A DNA stretch of 64,000 nucleotides, taken from assembly GCA_022453515.1 (NCBI GenBank), contig JAJNNY010000080.1, forward strand, positions 62,001 to 126,000, read 5' to 3'. The stretch comes from Astrocystis sublimbata (lineage: Eukaryota > Ascomycota > Sordariomycetes > Xylariales > Xylariaceae). The notes below the pieces were generated by a model that was not told the DNA's origin, searched no databases, and saw only the letters and a program-made list of their open reading frames with translations. The translations under genes and the position numbers were made by a program. Of this stretch, positions 35,042 to 46,055 are shown piece by piece. Each line of letters opens with the position of its first letter. Position 1 is the stretch's first letter.

Positions 35042-36958
35042 ATGCTTTTCTCCCGAGACAGTGGCGGCGGGACGACAACAACACCAACAACTGCTGCTGG
35101 GATGGGTGGCGACGTCGAGAAGGATGGAGGGAGGAGGAGCAGAGTAGCACGGGAGCAGCGAGACACCAATGGCGGCTTGGTGTCACTCTTCACTGTCGAG
35201 GATGGGGTCGTGTACAAGCCCGAGGCAGAGGAGCACAGGCGATGGTATCAGAAACTGCTTGACGCCGGCGTGGAGGAGAATGGCATCAAGCCGGTGCCTG
35301 TGGAGAAGCGCACCAATACCCAGTACAACAACTTATTTACGGTCTTCTTCACCGGTCTCCTGTGCATCTTGCCGTACGTCATCAGCTGAATATATCACGG
35401 AAGCACACATCCGGCTAATGATATTGCGAAGGTTACCCACGGGCATGCTCGCGACAACAGTCTTCGAGCTGAGCTTGCGCGATGCGTCATTGACGATATT
35501 ATTCTTTTCTGCCCTTTGCACTACTGCCCCGGCCTTTATGGGCTGTGGCGGCTACAAGACTGGGTTACGACAGATGATACAGGCCCGCTACTCCTGGGGG
35601 TGAGTCATTCCCTTGAAGGCCCTTCCTTGTCTTTTCTCTTTCGGAGGTTTTGGTGGCTAAGATATTGCACCAGTCTCTACATTGTCACGATATTGCTCAT
35701 CTTGAATGCCGCAACCGTGACAGGCTTTTCTATTGTCGCCGCCATCGTCAGCGGGCAGACAATTGCTGCCATCAATCCAGGAAACGTGAGCGTCACGGTC
35801 GGTATCGTCATCGTCATCCTAGCAAGTTTCGTGCTCTCACTGCTAGGGTATCGGGTTTTGCATATTTGGGAACGCTGGCAATGGCTCCCCAACCTTGTCG
35901 TCATTACAATCACCGTCGGTGTGGGCGGGAAACACCTGGTTAACCAACAGGAAGTCCCGGCCGCTACGGCATCCCAGGTTCTTTCATACGGCGGGCTAAT
36001 AGCAGGATACTTCATCACTTTTGGCGGTACCGCGTCGGACTTCTCCATTTACCATGATTCCAAGGCTCCCCTGTAAGTTCACATCACGGTCAAGGCAAGA
36101 TCCACATTATGCTGATACCCAAGTATAGGCGGAAGGTCTTCACGTACATCTACTTGGGAATCTTCACACCCTCAGTCCCTCTTCTCATACTCGGCGCAGC
36201 TATGGGTGGTGCTGTGCCCGTTGTTCCAGGATGGGCAGAAGCATATGAGGCATACGGCACTGGAGGATTGATGGCAGTCATGCTCGCGCCGACTGGGGGT
36301 TTCGGCAAATTCGTTCGTATGTACAGCCCTGCAAGCTCACGAGTGATGTGCACATGTTCAAGTGAAGCAAGATTTGCTGACTTCGATGATGAAAGTGGTC
36401 CTTCTGGCGCTCTCCGTCATAGGAAACATTGGAATCTCCAGTAAGTCATTTTCAGAATAACACTTGCAGTGACTATAGCTGACTATATCAAAAGTGTACC
36501 CGGTAGCCCTCAACCTGCAAATGCTCCTACCACCATTCACCAAAGTCCCGCGCTTCGTCTTCACCCTTGCCGTCACCATACTCATGATCCCGCTCTCGAT
36601 CGCCGCATCGCGCGCCTGGGAGGAGTCGCTCGAGAACTTCCTCGCACTCATTGGGTACTGGGCGGGCTTCTTCGACGCCGTGCTTATCGTCGAAGCCGTG
36701 GTCTTCCGTCGCTTGGACTGGGAGTCCTATGACCACGCAATCTGGAACGTTGGACGCAAGTTGCCTTCGGGTATCGCGGCTCTGGCCGCTTCGCTGTTTT
36801 CGCTTGGCCTTGTCGTTCCCGGGATTAATGAGGTCTGGTTCGTGGGGCCGTTCGCGAAGACAACGGGGGATATTGGATTCGAGCTGGCGTTCTTTGGGAC
36901 GGCGCTGTTTTATCTGCCTTTGAGGTGGGCTGAGATTAAATGGAGGGGTCACTTATAG
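35042..36958 (+). CDS. Purine-cytosine permease (NCS1 family, FCY2-like)
   Basis: Six exons, 35042-35373, 35432-35599, 35662-36072, 36129-36316, 36396-36440 and 36495-36958, total 1608 nt (535 aa). Introns are 54-79 bp and all junction phases agree. The N-terminus is a ~65-residue hydrophilic tail, then VEKRTNTQYNNLFTVFFT, the entry to TM1. The ARYSWGYCTSLY junction in exons 2-3 and the SFV..LLGYRVLHIWERWQWLP and GKHLVNQQ segments match fungal FcyB/FCY2 proteins. About 12 membrane helices follow. FASDFSIYH-type sequence appears here as TASDFSIYH before TM7, a substrate-region motif in this clade. The usual role is H+-coupled uptake of cytosine, adenine, guanine and hypoxanthine at the plasma membrane. 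It lies 3 kb from the outer end of a UaY-like regulator gene, which might be functionally relevant but could be chance. Confidence 0.92.
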
Positions 36959-37484
36959 ATCAAGCATGTCGACACTTGAAACAATCTGACTAGAAGGGAT
37001 ATAGAGGTAGAGTATTCAAGAGCTCGAATAACGCTGCTCACTGGGCGAAGATACCCTGGCTTTCAAAAATACATCAATTTCAGTCAAGAAGCGCAACAAG
37101 CTATTGACACTAAGGTTTTCAAGCTGTACTGAATTTCTCTTACCTAGGTACGTCGATATCTCATTCAGTGATAGCCTGCCTATCACCGCTAATGCCGCTC
37201 CCCTTCAAGTCCTTTGTCCATGAGCTTCACCTGCTATGCTGAATATTCCAACAAAGGTCTAGTTAGAAAGCAATCCAGAAAGAGCGAAAACACAAACCAC
37301 GTTTCAGTATTGGCTACTGGATATAAAGCTCGGCCAAGCGCTGCGTCCGACTTGTAATAATTTCACTCATAGGTACGCAGGGATCACCACTCAATCCATA
37401 ACAACCCAGTAAGTTTTAGACGCATCAGATTTCACAAGCACAGGTCCTATCTCTGGAATACCCTCACTCACCCAACAAAGCAAA
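36959..37484. other. Intergenic region
   Basis: This 525 bp stretch between two plus-strand genes contains the permease 3' flank and the leader of the small membrane-protein gene. I see nothing else. Confidence 0.6.
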
Positions 37485-37772
37485 ATGGCTTCACCAGCTT
37501 CAGCTCCAGCTCCAGCTCCAGCTGCTTCACCCTACCCAACCCCGCGCGTCAACCTCCTGCCCAGCGCTGTCGTCCTCTTCATCATCTGCGTCGTCCTCTT
37601 CGTCTCGCGGGATGCCAAGGCCTCAGCGTTCATTCAGATTTCTACGGTTCTCGTTCCCATGCTCTTCTTGCTCCACTTCTTCGTCTCTCCCTTCATGCAC
37701 TCGCGATTACAGCGCCAAGAGACGTCATCTGGCCCTACTGTTACAGGTACAAGTACAGCTACAATGATGTGA
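37485..37772 (+). CDS. Small two-helix membrane protein
   Basis: This intronless frame encodes 95 aa. The ATG has good context (CAAAATGGC). Residues 4-14 are an Ala-Pro repeat from CCAGCT units. Two hydrophobic helices follow, LLPSAVVLFIICVVLFVS (about 24-41) and FIQISTVLVPMLFLLHFFVS (about 49-68), separated by a short charged RDAKAS turn. A hydrophilic Gln/Ser/Thr tail closes the protein. I recognise no named family. The hydrophobic pattern, start context and codon use favour a real gene. It is the last feature before the palindrome begins to be detectable at 37,944. Confidence 0.6.
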   Translation: MASPASAPAPAPAASPYPTPRVNLLPSAVVLFIICVVLFVSRDAKASAFIQISTVLVPMLFLLHFFVSPFMHSRLQRQETSSGPTVTGTSTATMM

Positions 37773-38753
37773 GTAGGCTGATCGAGGAGAGGTTAATGTC
37801 GTAAGGGTTCTTTTTGGCAAGTGATAAGCGCTGTGTGTAGAGTGAAGTAGATACACAGGGCGCTAGCGAGGGGCGTGTGAGAGGAGAAGGTGTATGAGGA
37901 ATTTAGATGGAAAGCGAACATTCTTGAGTAGCATCATAGCTAGCAGGTACCTAACCTAAGCGAGTTGATTTCTTAGCAAAGTACCCTAGACAAAATCTAA
38001 TGAGATGCTTGTTTGAACAATTATTGTGCTATGTTGAACCTGGCAAGTTACTAGGAATGTGAAATGCATATAATTTATGAGAGTGTGTACTAATCGTTTC
38101 GCCCTCCGGTCTCGCCTCTGGCCATTCTTTTTGAAAATAAACAGTCGCCCTATCTACTAGATTATAAACGTCTTAACAAGGGTGCTCACTAAGCGGATAT
38201 ATTTATTTTCTGAACGTTCCTAAAGTTTTAATGTATGAATTCCTCCTTCATAAATACCAAAAACCGATCTCCGTAGCCATATGACGTTGACTTTTGATAG
38301 TAGCTTCCCCCCATCACAACTAACCCCATCCCATCCCACCTCAACCCCTTTGTCAAAATTACAGCTACTGCACTAGTCAGCAATACCATTTCAATTCAGA
38401 AGACAAGGCCCTTGTTATACAAAGAAACAGGAGAGAGGACACAAAGACCATGTTTCTACAGTCGATCCTAGATACTAACTCATCAGACAAGGCACAATGC
38501 TTCCTCCTAAATCAATATAAGTTCACTCATAATTACTCACTCAGAACTTTACGATCAGCTTCACGACAGACAACACAGCACCCAAATCCCGGGCGCAGCA
38601 ATTCCCATCACCAGTACCTTGCTCAGAACAGCTAGCTAGTAGGTAGCGTCGTAACGTCCGAACGTGACAGGTTAGGTTAGGTTTGCAGTGTCCCGTCCCA
38701 TCCCATCCCATCCAAACCCTTCCCCTCCCATTCAGCAAGCAAGCAAGCAAGCC
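37773..38753. other. Intergenic region crossing into the left palindrome arm
   Basis: I see no supported gene. From 37,944 the sequence is mirrored at the right end of the window; whether the mirror continues leftward cannot be seen. Short repeats include GCAAGCAAGC and CCCATCCCATCC just before 38754. Confidence 0.55.
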
Positions 38754-39141
38754 ATGCCTTCCCCCCGTCTCCTAATCCTCCAACTCTGCCTCATGCTGCT
38801 AGCAATCTACCTAATCCTCCTCGCGGCGCACGACTCGCTCCTTTCTCCCTTCCCCATCTCCCCCTCCTCCAATTATCTCCATCGCCCTCGAGACCGCCAC
38901 AGACTCCGAGATCCTCGCCCTCTCCGCGCCCTATTTCCCCTCGCTTGTTCTCCCCGGAGAGCCCGACCGGAGTTGGAGTTGGAGTAGTAGTGTCTCCCGC
39001 GAGGACCGCGTGGCCTACGCAAGGCTGTTCTTGCAGAGCCCTGCGCGCTGCGAGTACGATCGGCAAGTCCTGGGCGCCAGCGATGAGCATGTGATAGAGT
39101 GTCTCAAGGGGCTGCAGAGATGGCGGGAGGGTGGAGTTTAG
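38754..39141 (+). pseudogene. Small membrane/secreted protein gene with frame break (left copy)
   Basis: From the ATG at 38754 the frame gives a strong hydrophobic segment (LLILQLCLMLLAIYLILLAA, residues 5-24), a signal anchor or signal peptide. A coherent second frame, shifted by +1, runs from about 38875 to the TAG at 39139. It gives an acidic, well-formed sequence (SIALETATDSEILALSAPYF, then VSREDRVAYARLFLQ and CLKGLQRWREGG). The switch falls in the CT tract 38848-38870 (TCTCCC, CCCC, CCCCC runs), a place prone to slippage or sequencing error. No intron with usable sites joins the two. If the frames belong together the product is about 128 aa. I do not recognise it. The right arm carries exactly the same break at 62803-63190. 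Confidence 0.4.
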
Positions 39142-40029
39142 GTGAGTTGAACTACCTACCTAACCTACCCGGGGTCCAGAACATGGTTAGTTGCTGATCT
39201 GAATGGATTGTTGTTCATATGCATTCAATGTACTCTAGCAAACATTCAAATAATGAACTGTGTAGAAAAAAAAAGAATAATTTTGAAGCTGACAGTCCAA
39301 GGACATCCTGACATTTTCTTTGTTCAAAAGTCGTTCATAGCTTAGTAATGGAGAACTTTAAATTGCCCAAACTCCATATACTACTTATCTCCTTAGCAAC
39401 TCCTTAAGACCCGAGATTACATTTCTCATCACCATTCACACTTAACTCAAAGCTCTTCTAATCAAGTAATCATCACCTATGCCGCAAGCTTTTGAACAAT
39501 CGTTTTCCTTTCTCATTCCCCAATTGAACTGCAATGCTATTTCGCTATTCGCTACTTTCAATGCCCTTCTCGATAATCACATCTATAAATTCAACAACCA
39601 AGCACAAACCGTAGGTATTCTTTCATGACGCCCCTCTTAACATGCCATGACAGTGCTTTTTCGCTTCGTTTCTCCCCTCCTTTTGATAATCCTCAACGCC
39701 GCTACGTGTAAGTAGTAGTCATGCGTAATATGCACCTAGCTACTCAGAAAAAGAAGGGGGTATGAAGAAATAAGCAAGATCCATGCAAACATTATTGATA
39801 ATGCCATACAAATTCCGTACACATCGTTGACTCGTTCAATATTTGATCATGAGACGTCCAGTGAGATCGTCAGTGAGATATTTAGAAGGTCTCCATAGCA
39901 AAAGGATATCACTTGGTCTCTTCCGTTCGAATCGTCGTCTCTATCCGCTTGCAAGATGCATATCCTGTCTCAATGCAGCGAGATCCCAGGCATGAAAATA
40001 TCAAGATGACGGGATGGTTGGTTTCTTTC
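39142..40029. other. Convergent intergenic region
   Basis: This 890 bp stretch lies between the 3' ends of the small gene (+) and the regulator (-). It is AT-rich without a supported gene and repeats at 61915-62802. Confidence 0.55.
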
Positions 40030-43000
40030 TTATACACCGGGACCATTTCCAGGTGGCCCCTGTGGCGCACCGAAGAAGAACCCGTCGAAGAGATCGACCT
40101 GCTGCCCATCGCTGAAGTCATGATGCATGCCCTCCCAGCCGATGCCGAAGCCCATATCCATCTGCATGTCTGGGTTGTTATAGCCATCGCCGCCTGATTG
40201 ATCTTGTATGTTTTGGAGAAAGTCCATGCCCTGCAGATCAGATAAATTGAGGGCGACGGGTCCCGGAGTGAAGTTAGCCGGCGGGGTGCTCATTAGTTGG
40301 AAATTCGAATTGGGACCGCTTTGCGGGGTATACTGTTGGTGCGTGCTCTTCGGTGTCAGGCTGGCTGCGGATCCAGGCGAGTTTACCTGTGAACTTTGCG
40401 AGGGTAGCAGAATGGGATCAATTGCCGAATTATCCGGCATGGTGCCCATGTTTGGCAGATTGCCAAGATTCATATTTGTCTCAGGCATCGGCCGAGGCAT
40501 GGTGTATACATCATGCTCTGATTTGACTTTTGCGGTAGGTATACGATAAGAGGGTGCTTGCGGGATAGGTTGCATAGCTGCCATCTGTGTGATGGGCTTC
40601 CGAGTATATTGCTCATGGGGTGACGCATCATACGCTGTAGCTGGGCGAGAATTAGACTGGTCTCCAGGCGAGTTGGAGTTATATTTCTGGCGATTTGCCG
40701 TCGCTTCTCTCGCGGTTAGATAGTCGATCCTATCGCTGCTTCCTTTTGAACCACGCGTATGCCGGTTCAAGAGATGATTGCCAAATCCACCGTTCGAGTT
40801 GGCCATTTTTATCGTCGCCTTTGCTGTGCGGTCAAATGCATCACGGCATGCTTCTGCAGGGGGACATTTGTCGATAAGGTCAGTAAAGACCGATGTAGCA
40901 GCCAATATAGTAAAGTCAACTTCATCCATAGTCTGTATGCCGGTTAGTCTGTGTCGTTAGCTTTTGCAACAAGCGCACTTACTAGGCGGCTCCGGACAAC
41001 GAGTGAATGCCAGATTGCATAGAGGTACGAAACACCGGCCATGAAGAGGTGATGTGTGGCCAAATACGTATAGTTCACAAGCCCTTGCAAATGTAATTGT
41101 CGGTAGAGGCGCAGGATCTTCTGCCCTGCCTCAGCGACCTTGAGGTAAACTCTCTCCTGGTCCTCTTGGCGCTCCTGGGAGTATATCGATGGACTGTTGA
41201 CTTCTTTGGAGGTATGATATTCGCTCTCGAACATAGCGGGAACACTCAGACTCTGCCGATAAAGCATGATGATAGCTTGCCAGTAGTTCAGCTCCAAAAA
41301 TTCGGGTGAGAAAGCTACTCCCGAATCTTGCTTCGTTGGCGCAGAGTTCTTCCACGCATATAACCGCTCATCGATGTTCTTTCTCCAACTTCGAAACGAC
41401 TCGAACTTGGAGAGGAACGGCGAAGGCAGCTGAGTGTGCATATACTCATTCCGTAAATTTTGGCCGTTGATCCTCGCCGTCTGAGCTTGCTGATATTGCA
41501 AGACCTGAAGAATCTCGGATTGTAGTAACCGGAGTCGTAGGTAATGCTTAGCAACAACTTTGTAAGTAGGCTCACCATCCATAGGAGGGTTGATGATACC
41601 TGCCGGCGTGATATATCGATCTTCAAGCATCGATGGAAACTCTGTCGTGATCACCTGATCAGACACCCCAAATGGTCTTCCGACACAGGTGCTCACAATT
41701 CTGTCGAAAGCGTATGTGCACCACCATAGTCGTCTTCGGAGATCACGAACGTATTCACGCCTACCTCGTTCTCGTAATGCCGCCTCGCGCGATTTGTCGT
41801 TGGCGTCCGGAACACTCGGACCCCCCTTTCGCTCGCCCAGATCGAATTCGACATCTTTCCCGTCTTCGTAGTATAAGCCGAGGTCGACAGCTAATCTTCC
41901 TGCTACACCAACGATGTACCTACGGCGCTTTAGTTCATATACCAGTCTAAGAGCTCAAGTTGACTTACCATAGCCCTGGCGGGACTGGGCGAAGCAGAGC
42001 GAAATTCGCCAATAGGAGAACAGCCTGAAGCTCCTCCAGCCCGCCGCCGTTCAGACAAGCTTCAAGATGGATGATGGCGCTCGCGTGATATTCCTCTGGC
42101 TGAGCCTGCTTCTTCTCCTCTCCCGAAGCTCTTGAGGTGGTTTGGCTGTCCATGATAATGCCGCCACCAATGGCAAACACCATATTTAGTATGTAGAGCT
42201 CCCGGGGGCCTCGTTTACCTTCCTCTGCATAGGCTTGCTCGAACATTTGCATGAAATCTACACGGTGGAGCACTGGGATCTGCGGGTTGGCATATTCGAA
42301 ATATAGATCGACAAGTTTGAGAGCCAAATCTCTGTCGGGAAATACCGCTGGACTGATGGTTGGACGTGTATGCAGACCGAAGAACGAGTCGCGCATCGAT
42401 GTACCCCCTACGCCGTCTCCGTTTCCCGTTAAGGACTTGTAGGGACGTATTCCGGCCTTGTCGGATGTCGACCTATGATCCCCGACGGAGGATTGAACGG
42501 CGGCAAACACAACACGAGCGAAAGAGACACCATTAGCGGAACCAAGATATCTGCCGCGGGTAGTGTTGTTGTCGGTTCGCATGATCTTGTTGGGCCGCGC
42601 GGACTCGTCGTTGCTCGGGAATGTCTGTGGCATACCAGACACCTCGGCAGCTTCGGAGAGCATGGTGAGAGCGCTCTCATTGGGCGACCGGGCATGGCCG
42701 CCATCATTGCCTGGTCTCGAACAGTACTCGAGGTTTTCGGCGGGAGGAAATGGTATGTTCTGGGCGCGGAGGAGGGTCTCCAGCTGGCTGACACGCGTTT
42801 CAAGATAGTAGACATAGCTTGAAGAATCATCAGCTTATGGGAGATACTAATGGGCCAGGCTACTATTGACTACTAACCTGCGAGGTATTTCTCTTTTGGT
42901 TATGGGATCATAGCCAACACAGGCAACCCTTGCCTTCTCACAACTGGCGCAACTGGGTAGCTTCTGGTCGCAGCGATTCTTCCGCAGCCGGCAGCGATTG

Positions 43001-43227
43001 CATGCGCTGACATTGCGAAAGCTACTGCTACTATGAGCATGGCCAGATTTGGCGCTGCCGTGTCCAGTTCCGTCATGCAAATGGTCAGTGGAAGGGGAGA
43101 GCGGACCGACGGAGCCTGAGGTAGGCGAATGCTTCGCGCTTGGTGGGGATGAGGGACGTGGACGTTTCGGAGGATGGGGATGCGGTGACGACGACGACGT
43201 GCCCGGGGATATGACATCCAAATCCAT
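40030..43227 (-). CDS. Zn2Cys6 transcription factor, PPR1/UaY-like (left copy)
   Basis: Four exons, 43227-42878, 42817-41969, 41919-40983 and 40932-40030, give 1012 aa. Introns are 60, 49 and 50 bp. The Gal4-type cluster is Cys76, 79, 86, 93, 96, 103 (C-x2-C-x6-C-x6-C-x2-C-x6-C) within ACNRCRLRKNRCDQKLPSC. The linker PRSYVYYLETRVSQLE, created by splicing intron 1, is followed by a coiled coil. This Cys-cluster/linker pair resembles yeast PPR1 and Aspergillus UaY, the activator of purine use (recollection, not a search). A fungal-specific TF domain spans about 250-700, with YFEYANPQIPVLHRVDF and LWWCTYAFDR..CVGRPFG. The C-terminal ~200 residues are Pro/Gln/Asn/Met-rich with an acidic end, a likely activation region. 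It is nuclear. The gene points away from the palindrome axis and is identical in frame to the right copy. Confidence 0.92.
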
Positions 43228-46055
43228 GGCTGCGAAGTAGATGCAACCAGCACAGACAATTGAGAAGCGCTTGGTCGGCGGCTCGAAGGATAGCGGTCGA
43301 GGCTGGCGAGTGAGTGGTGTGTCAGGGCCACGTCCACCGCGCACTAAGACGCTGTACGGTGCAAGGCGCACTCGTACTCGCACAGCGGGCGTGCACAGGC
43401 TCGCTCGGGAACTGTATGAGAGGAAGCTCTGCACCCCCTAAAGAAGAAGGGCAACTCAATTTTCACTTGTAGAGGTCGGGTGTCGGATTCGTCTGCTCCA
43501 TCTCTGACACGGAATTCCCTGGATGGCCGGCTGTGGTCGAGAGTGTCGCCTATGGTGCGGATAGCAGCTCAATGCTCGATAGCGAAAACAAAGAGACGAG
43601 TGCTAGATCGTGTGTATCCGGCCGTCGCACGGGAGATGTTACGCGGGTGTTCGGGCGCGGCGCGGCGCGATGCGGTGCGGTGCAGTGCGATGTGGCCGTG
43701 GTGGTTGCGGTACTCGTTGGTGCGGGGAGAGGGGAGTACAGGTGCCGAAGGCTGGAATCTGGACTGGACCTGGACTGGACTTGTATGCTGATGAAGAATC
43801 AGTGCCGGTACGCTATTTTCTTATGAGAGACGAGGGCGACAGGCGGTGCAGATGGTGCAGATGGTGCCGAGTGCGCTCTGCTCGAGGCGCTGCAGGTTGG
43901 AAGCAACATAAGCGTATAAGCAGCAGGCATCGGGCAAATGAGCAGCAATCAAACGGGCAAGCAGGCAAGCGGCCAAGATGTCACTGGACTTGAGCTGCCG
44001 TCCCTCTCGTATAAGTGGGCAATGTACACCTACTTGGGCAATGCAGGCGGGAAAGTTGAATCATGTAGGACCGTACTGCTCATCTGTGCAACCGAGACTC
44101 CTCCTTCTCCTGGCCTTACTGCAGTGCAGATGCAGTAGGAGTGGGTAGGTAGGCAATAGCTGGCTAGGCGCACGCCCCTTTTGGGACCCCAAGTAAAATG
44201 GAAATAAAAAAAAGTGAAATAGGGCAGAAAAGGGAGCTGACTGGGAGGTAGAGAGGTAGAGAGGTAGAGGTAGACACAGCCTTCGAGGGTAAGCTCTCCT
44301 TGGGTTGGGTAGCTACTTGTGTTTCAAAGTATGCGCAGCCAGGCAGACGATGCCCGTGACGATGATGATGCTCTCTACCCACGCACATGCGCATGATACA
44401 TGATACCTGCAAGTGGGAGCAGAGGGGAGTGGGACATTGGAGCTTGCTCGTTGCCCGTGGGTGGGTGTATGATTGAAACGGTATCCGAGGACACCCGAAG
44501 AAATGGAGATATACTCACATATACCTGGTAGGTAGGTAGTGTAATTATTAGTATTATAGCTGCTGGGCTGCAATTGTAACGAGTAAGAATACTGGCGGTA
44601 GACCCGGAGGAGTCTGAGGTCCGGCAAACCGAACCTAACCGTATTGCTGCTGTACGTAAGATGCGCAGGTAGAGAGGCGGACGGGACTTGGTTCCAAGGT
44701 TGACAACAAACCGATTTGCCCATTGTTGAGAATGGAGAATGGAGGGTCCAAGTCTGGCTCCAAGCCAGACTCCAAGCGGCCGAGCAGCTTTCCCCAAGGC
44801 CGAGCCAAGCGAGCCAAACTCCCAGCCCGATCCATCAACGGCCTCAAGCTCGCTCAAGGGTAGCGAGCGTAGTGGGCGAGGTGGGGGCACTTTTCGGTGG
44901 GGGACCGCTGGCTCGCGCTGGGGAGGTGCCATCTGATGTACCTAACTTACCTAGTAGATTTCACTGATAAGAGCTCCAGCGAATGACGTGTCACAACCTC
45001 AGGCGCTACGAAGCTCATTTTTGGGCCCAGGCCCCCAGGACCGGGGCGGTATACAATCATACATACAGCGACAGCCACGCTAATCTCAAAGCTCGGTCGA
45101 GCTACCTAAAGCTTGGCCCACGCAGGGGTAGTAGCAGTAGCAACTAGCACTAAAATCCACCACTTCTCACGCATCTCTCTACCTACCTTTTGTATCAGTT
45201 CCAATCATGATATTCCTATTTCGATACCTTCCTGCCTATTGTGATGTGTTTTGAATACAAGACAAATAATCTGATAATAACGAATAATGCTGTTGAAAAG
45301 TAGTTGGATTGAGATGCGAAAGCATTTGGGCCTGGTCTCGCAGGCTTAACAGGCGAGACAGGCCACGCATGACAGGCTAGACAAGGTTCCATGACAGAAA
45401 CAGCAGGATTTGCTTGTGACGCTACTGATAGAAAGATAGAAGAAATGCGTTAGAGGCTATGATCTACACACATGATATCTCGAGGCTGGAAGATGGTTAT
45501 TGATCACACTTTAGCAACGTAGGTGTGCGAATAGTCACAGACTCAAGTAAATACACTTCAAGTACCCTCTCCCGTACCTGAACAGTGTATTGTCTAAACC
45601 TCATAAGCGAGTCTATTATTACTCGGCTCCAGTTACGCGCATGAGTAGGTAGGAAGGTAGGTATCAGGTTGAAAGCAACCTTTCTACCTACTTCATTTTA
45701 GACCTTTTCTCCGTCTCCGCGCAATCAGGCTTCGACTACACAGTATCACCTCGTCATCTTCTTTCGCGTAGGAAACAATGATTGGACTCCAAGGAAGCCT
45801 ACCACCTCTCTCCATTGACACAGCGCCTAGAAACAATGATCCTGTGCGAAGAGGATGTCTTTGTCGAGGAGCAAGTAAGAATAAGATTGTGCCAAAGGCA
45901 CAAGTCTATTGTCGGTGGACAAAGGCCAGAGGATAACTAAGCCAGTATGATGAAGCTACTCACCGGTGTATTTAGGATCAAGATGGAATCGCTACCCTCT
46001 TAGGGTTGACCACGCTCCAGCATCCCATCGAGTTCTTCACATCATATGAGCAAAG
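43228..46055. other. Divergent intergenic region, 2.8 kb
   Basis: This region lies between the regulator (-) and the zinc-ribbon gene (+). Frames up to 185 codons occur (for example 44375-44932, -) but are Ser/Pro-rich, overlap other frames and lack domains. GGTAGGTAGGT-type microrepeats are frequent. It repeats at 55889-58716. Confidence 0.5.

Noticed and set aside
38671..38684. GGTTAGGTTAGGT-like units suggesting telomere repeats
   Set aside because: Only about two units of TTAGG, not TTAGGG, and embedded in ordinary sequence. It does not mark a chromosome end.
35042..43227. Reading the permease and the UaY-like gene as a defined purine gene cluster
   Set aside because: Only two candidate genes, separated by two small genes and about 3 kb; the regulator assignment rests on motif resemblance alone.
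44375..44932. 185-codon minus-strand ORF between regulator and zinc-ribbon gene (mirrored at 57012-57569)
   Set aside because: It is Ser/Pro-rich, overlaps competing frames, has no domain and sits in a likely promoter region.
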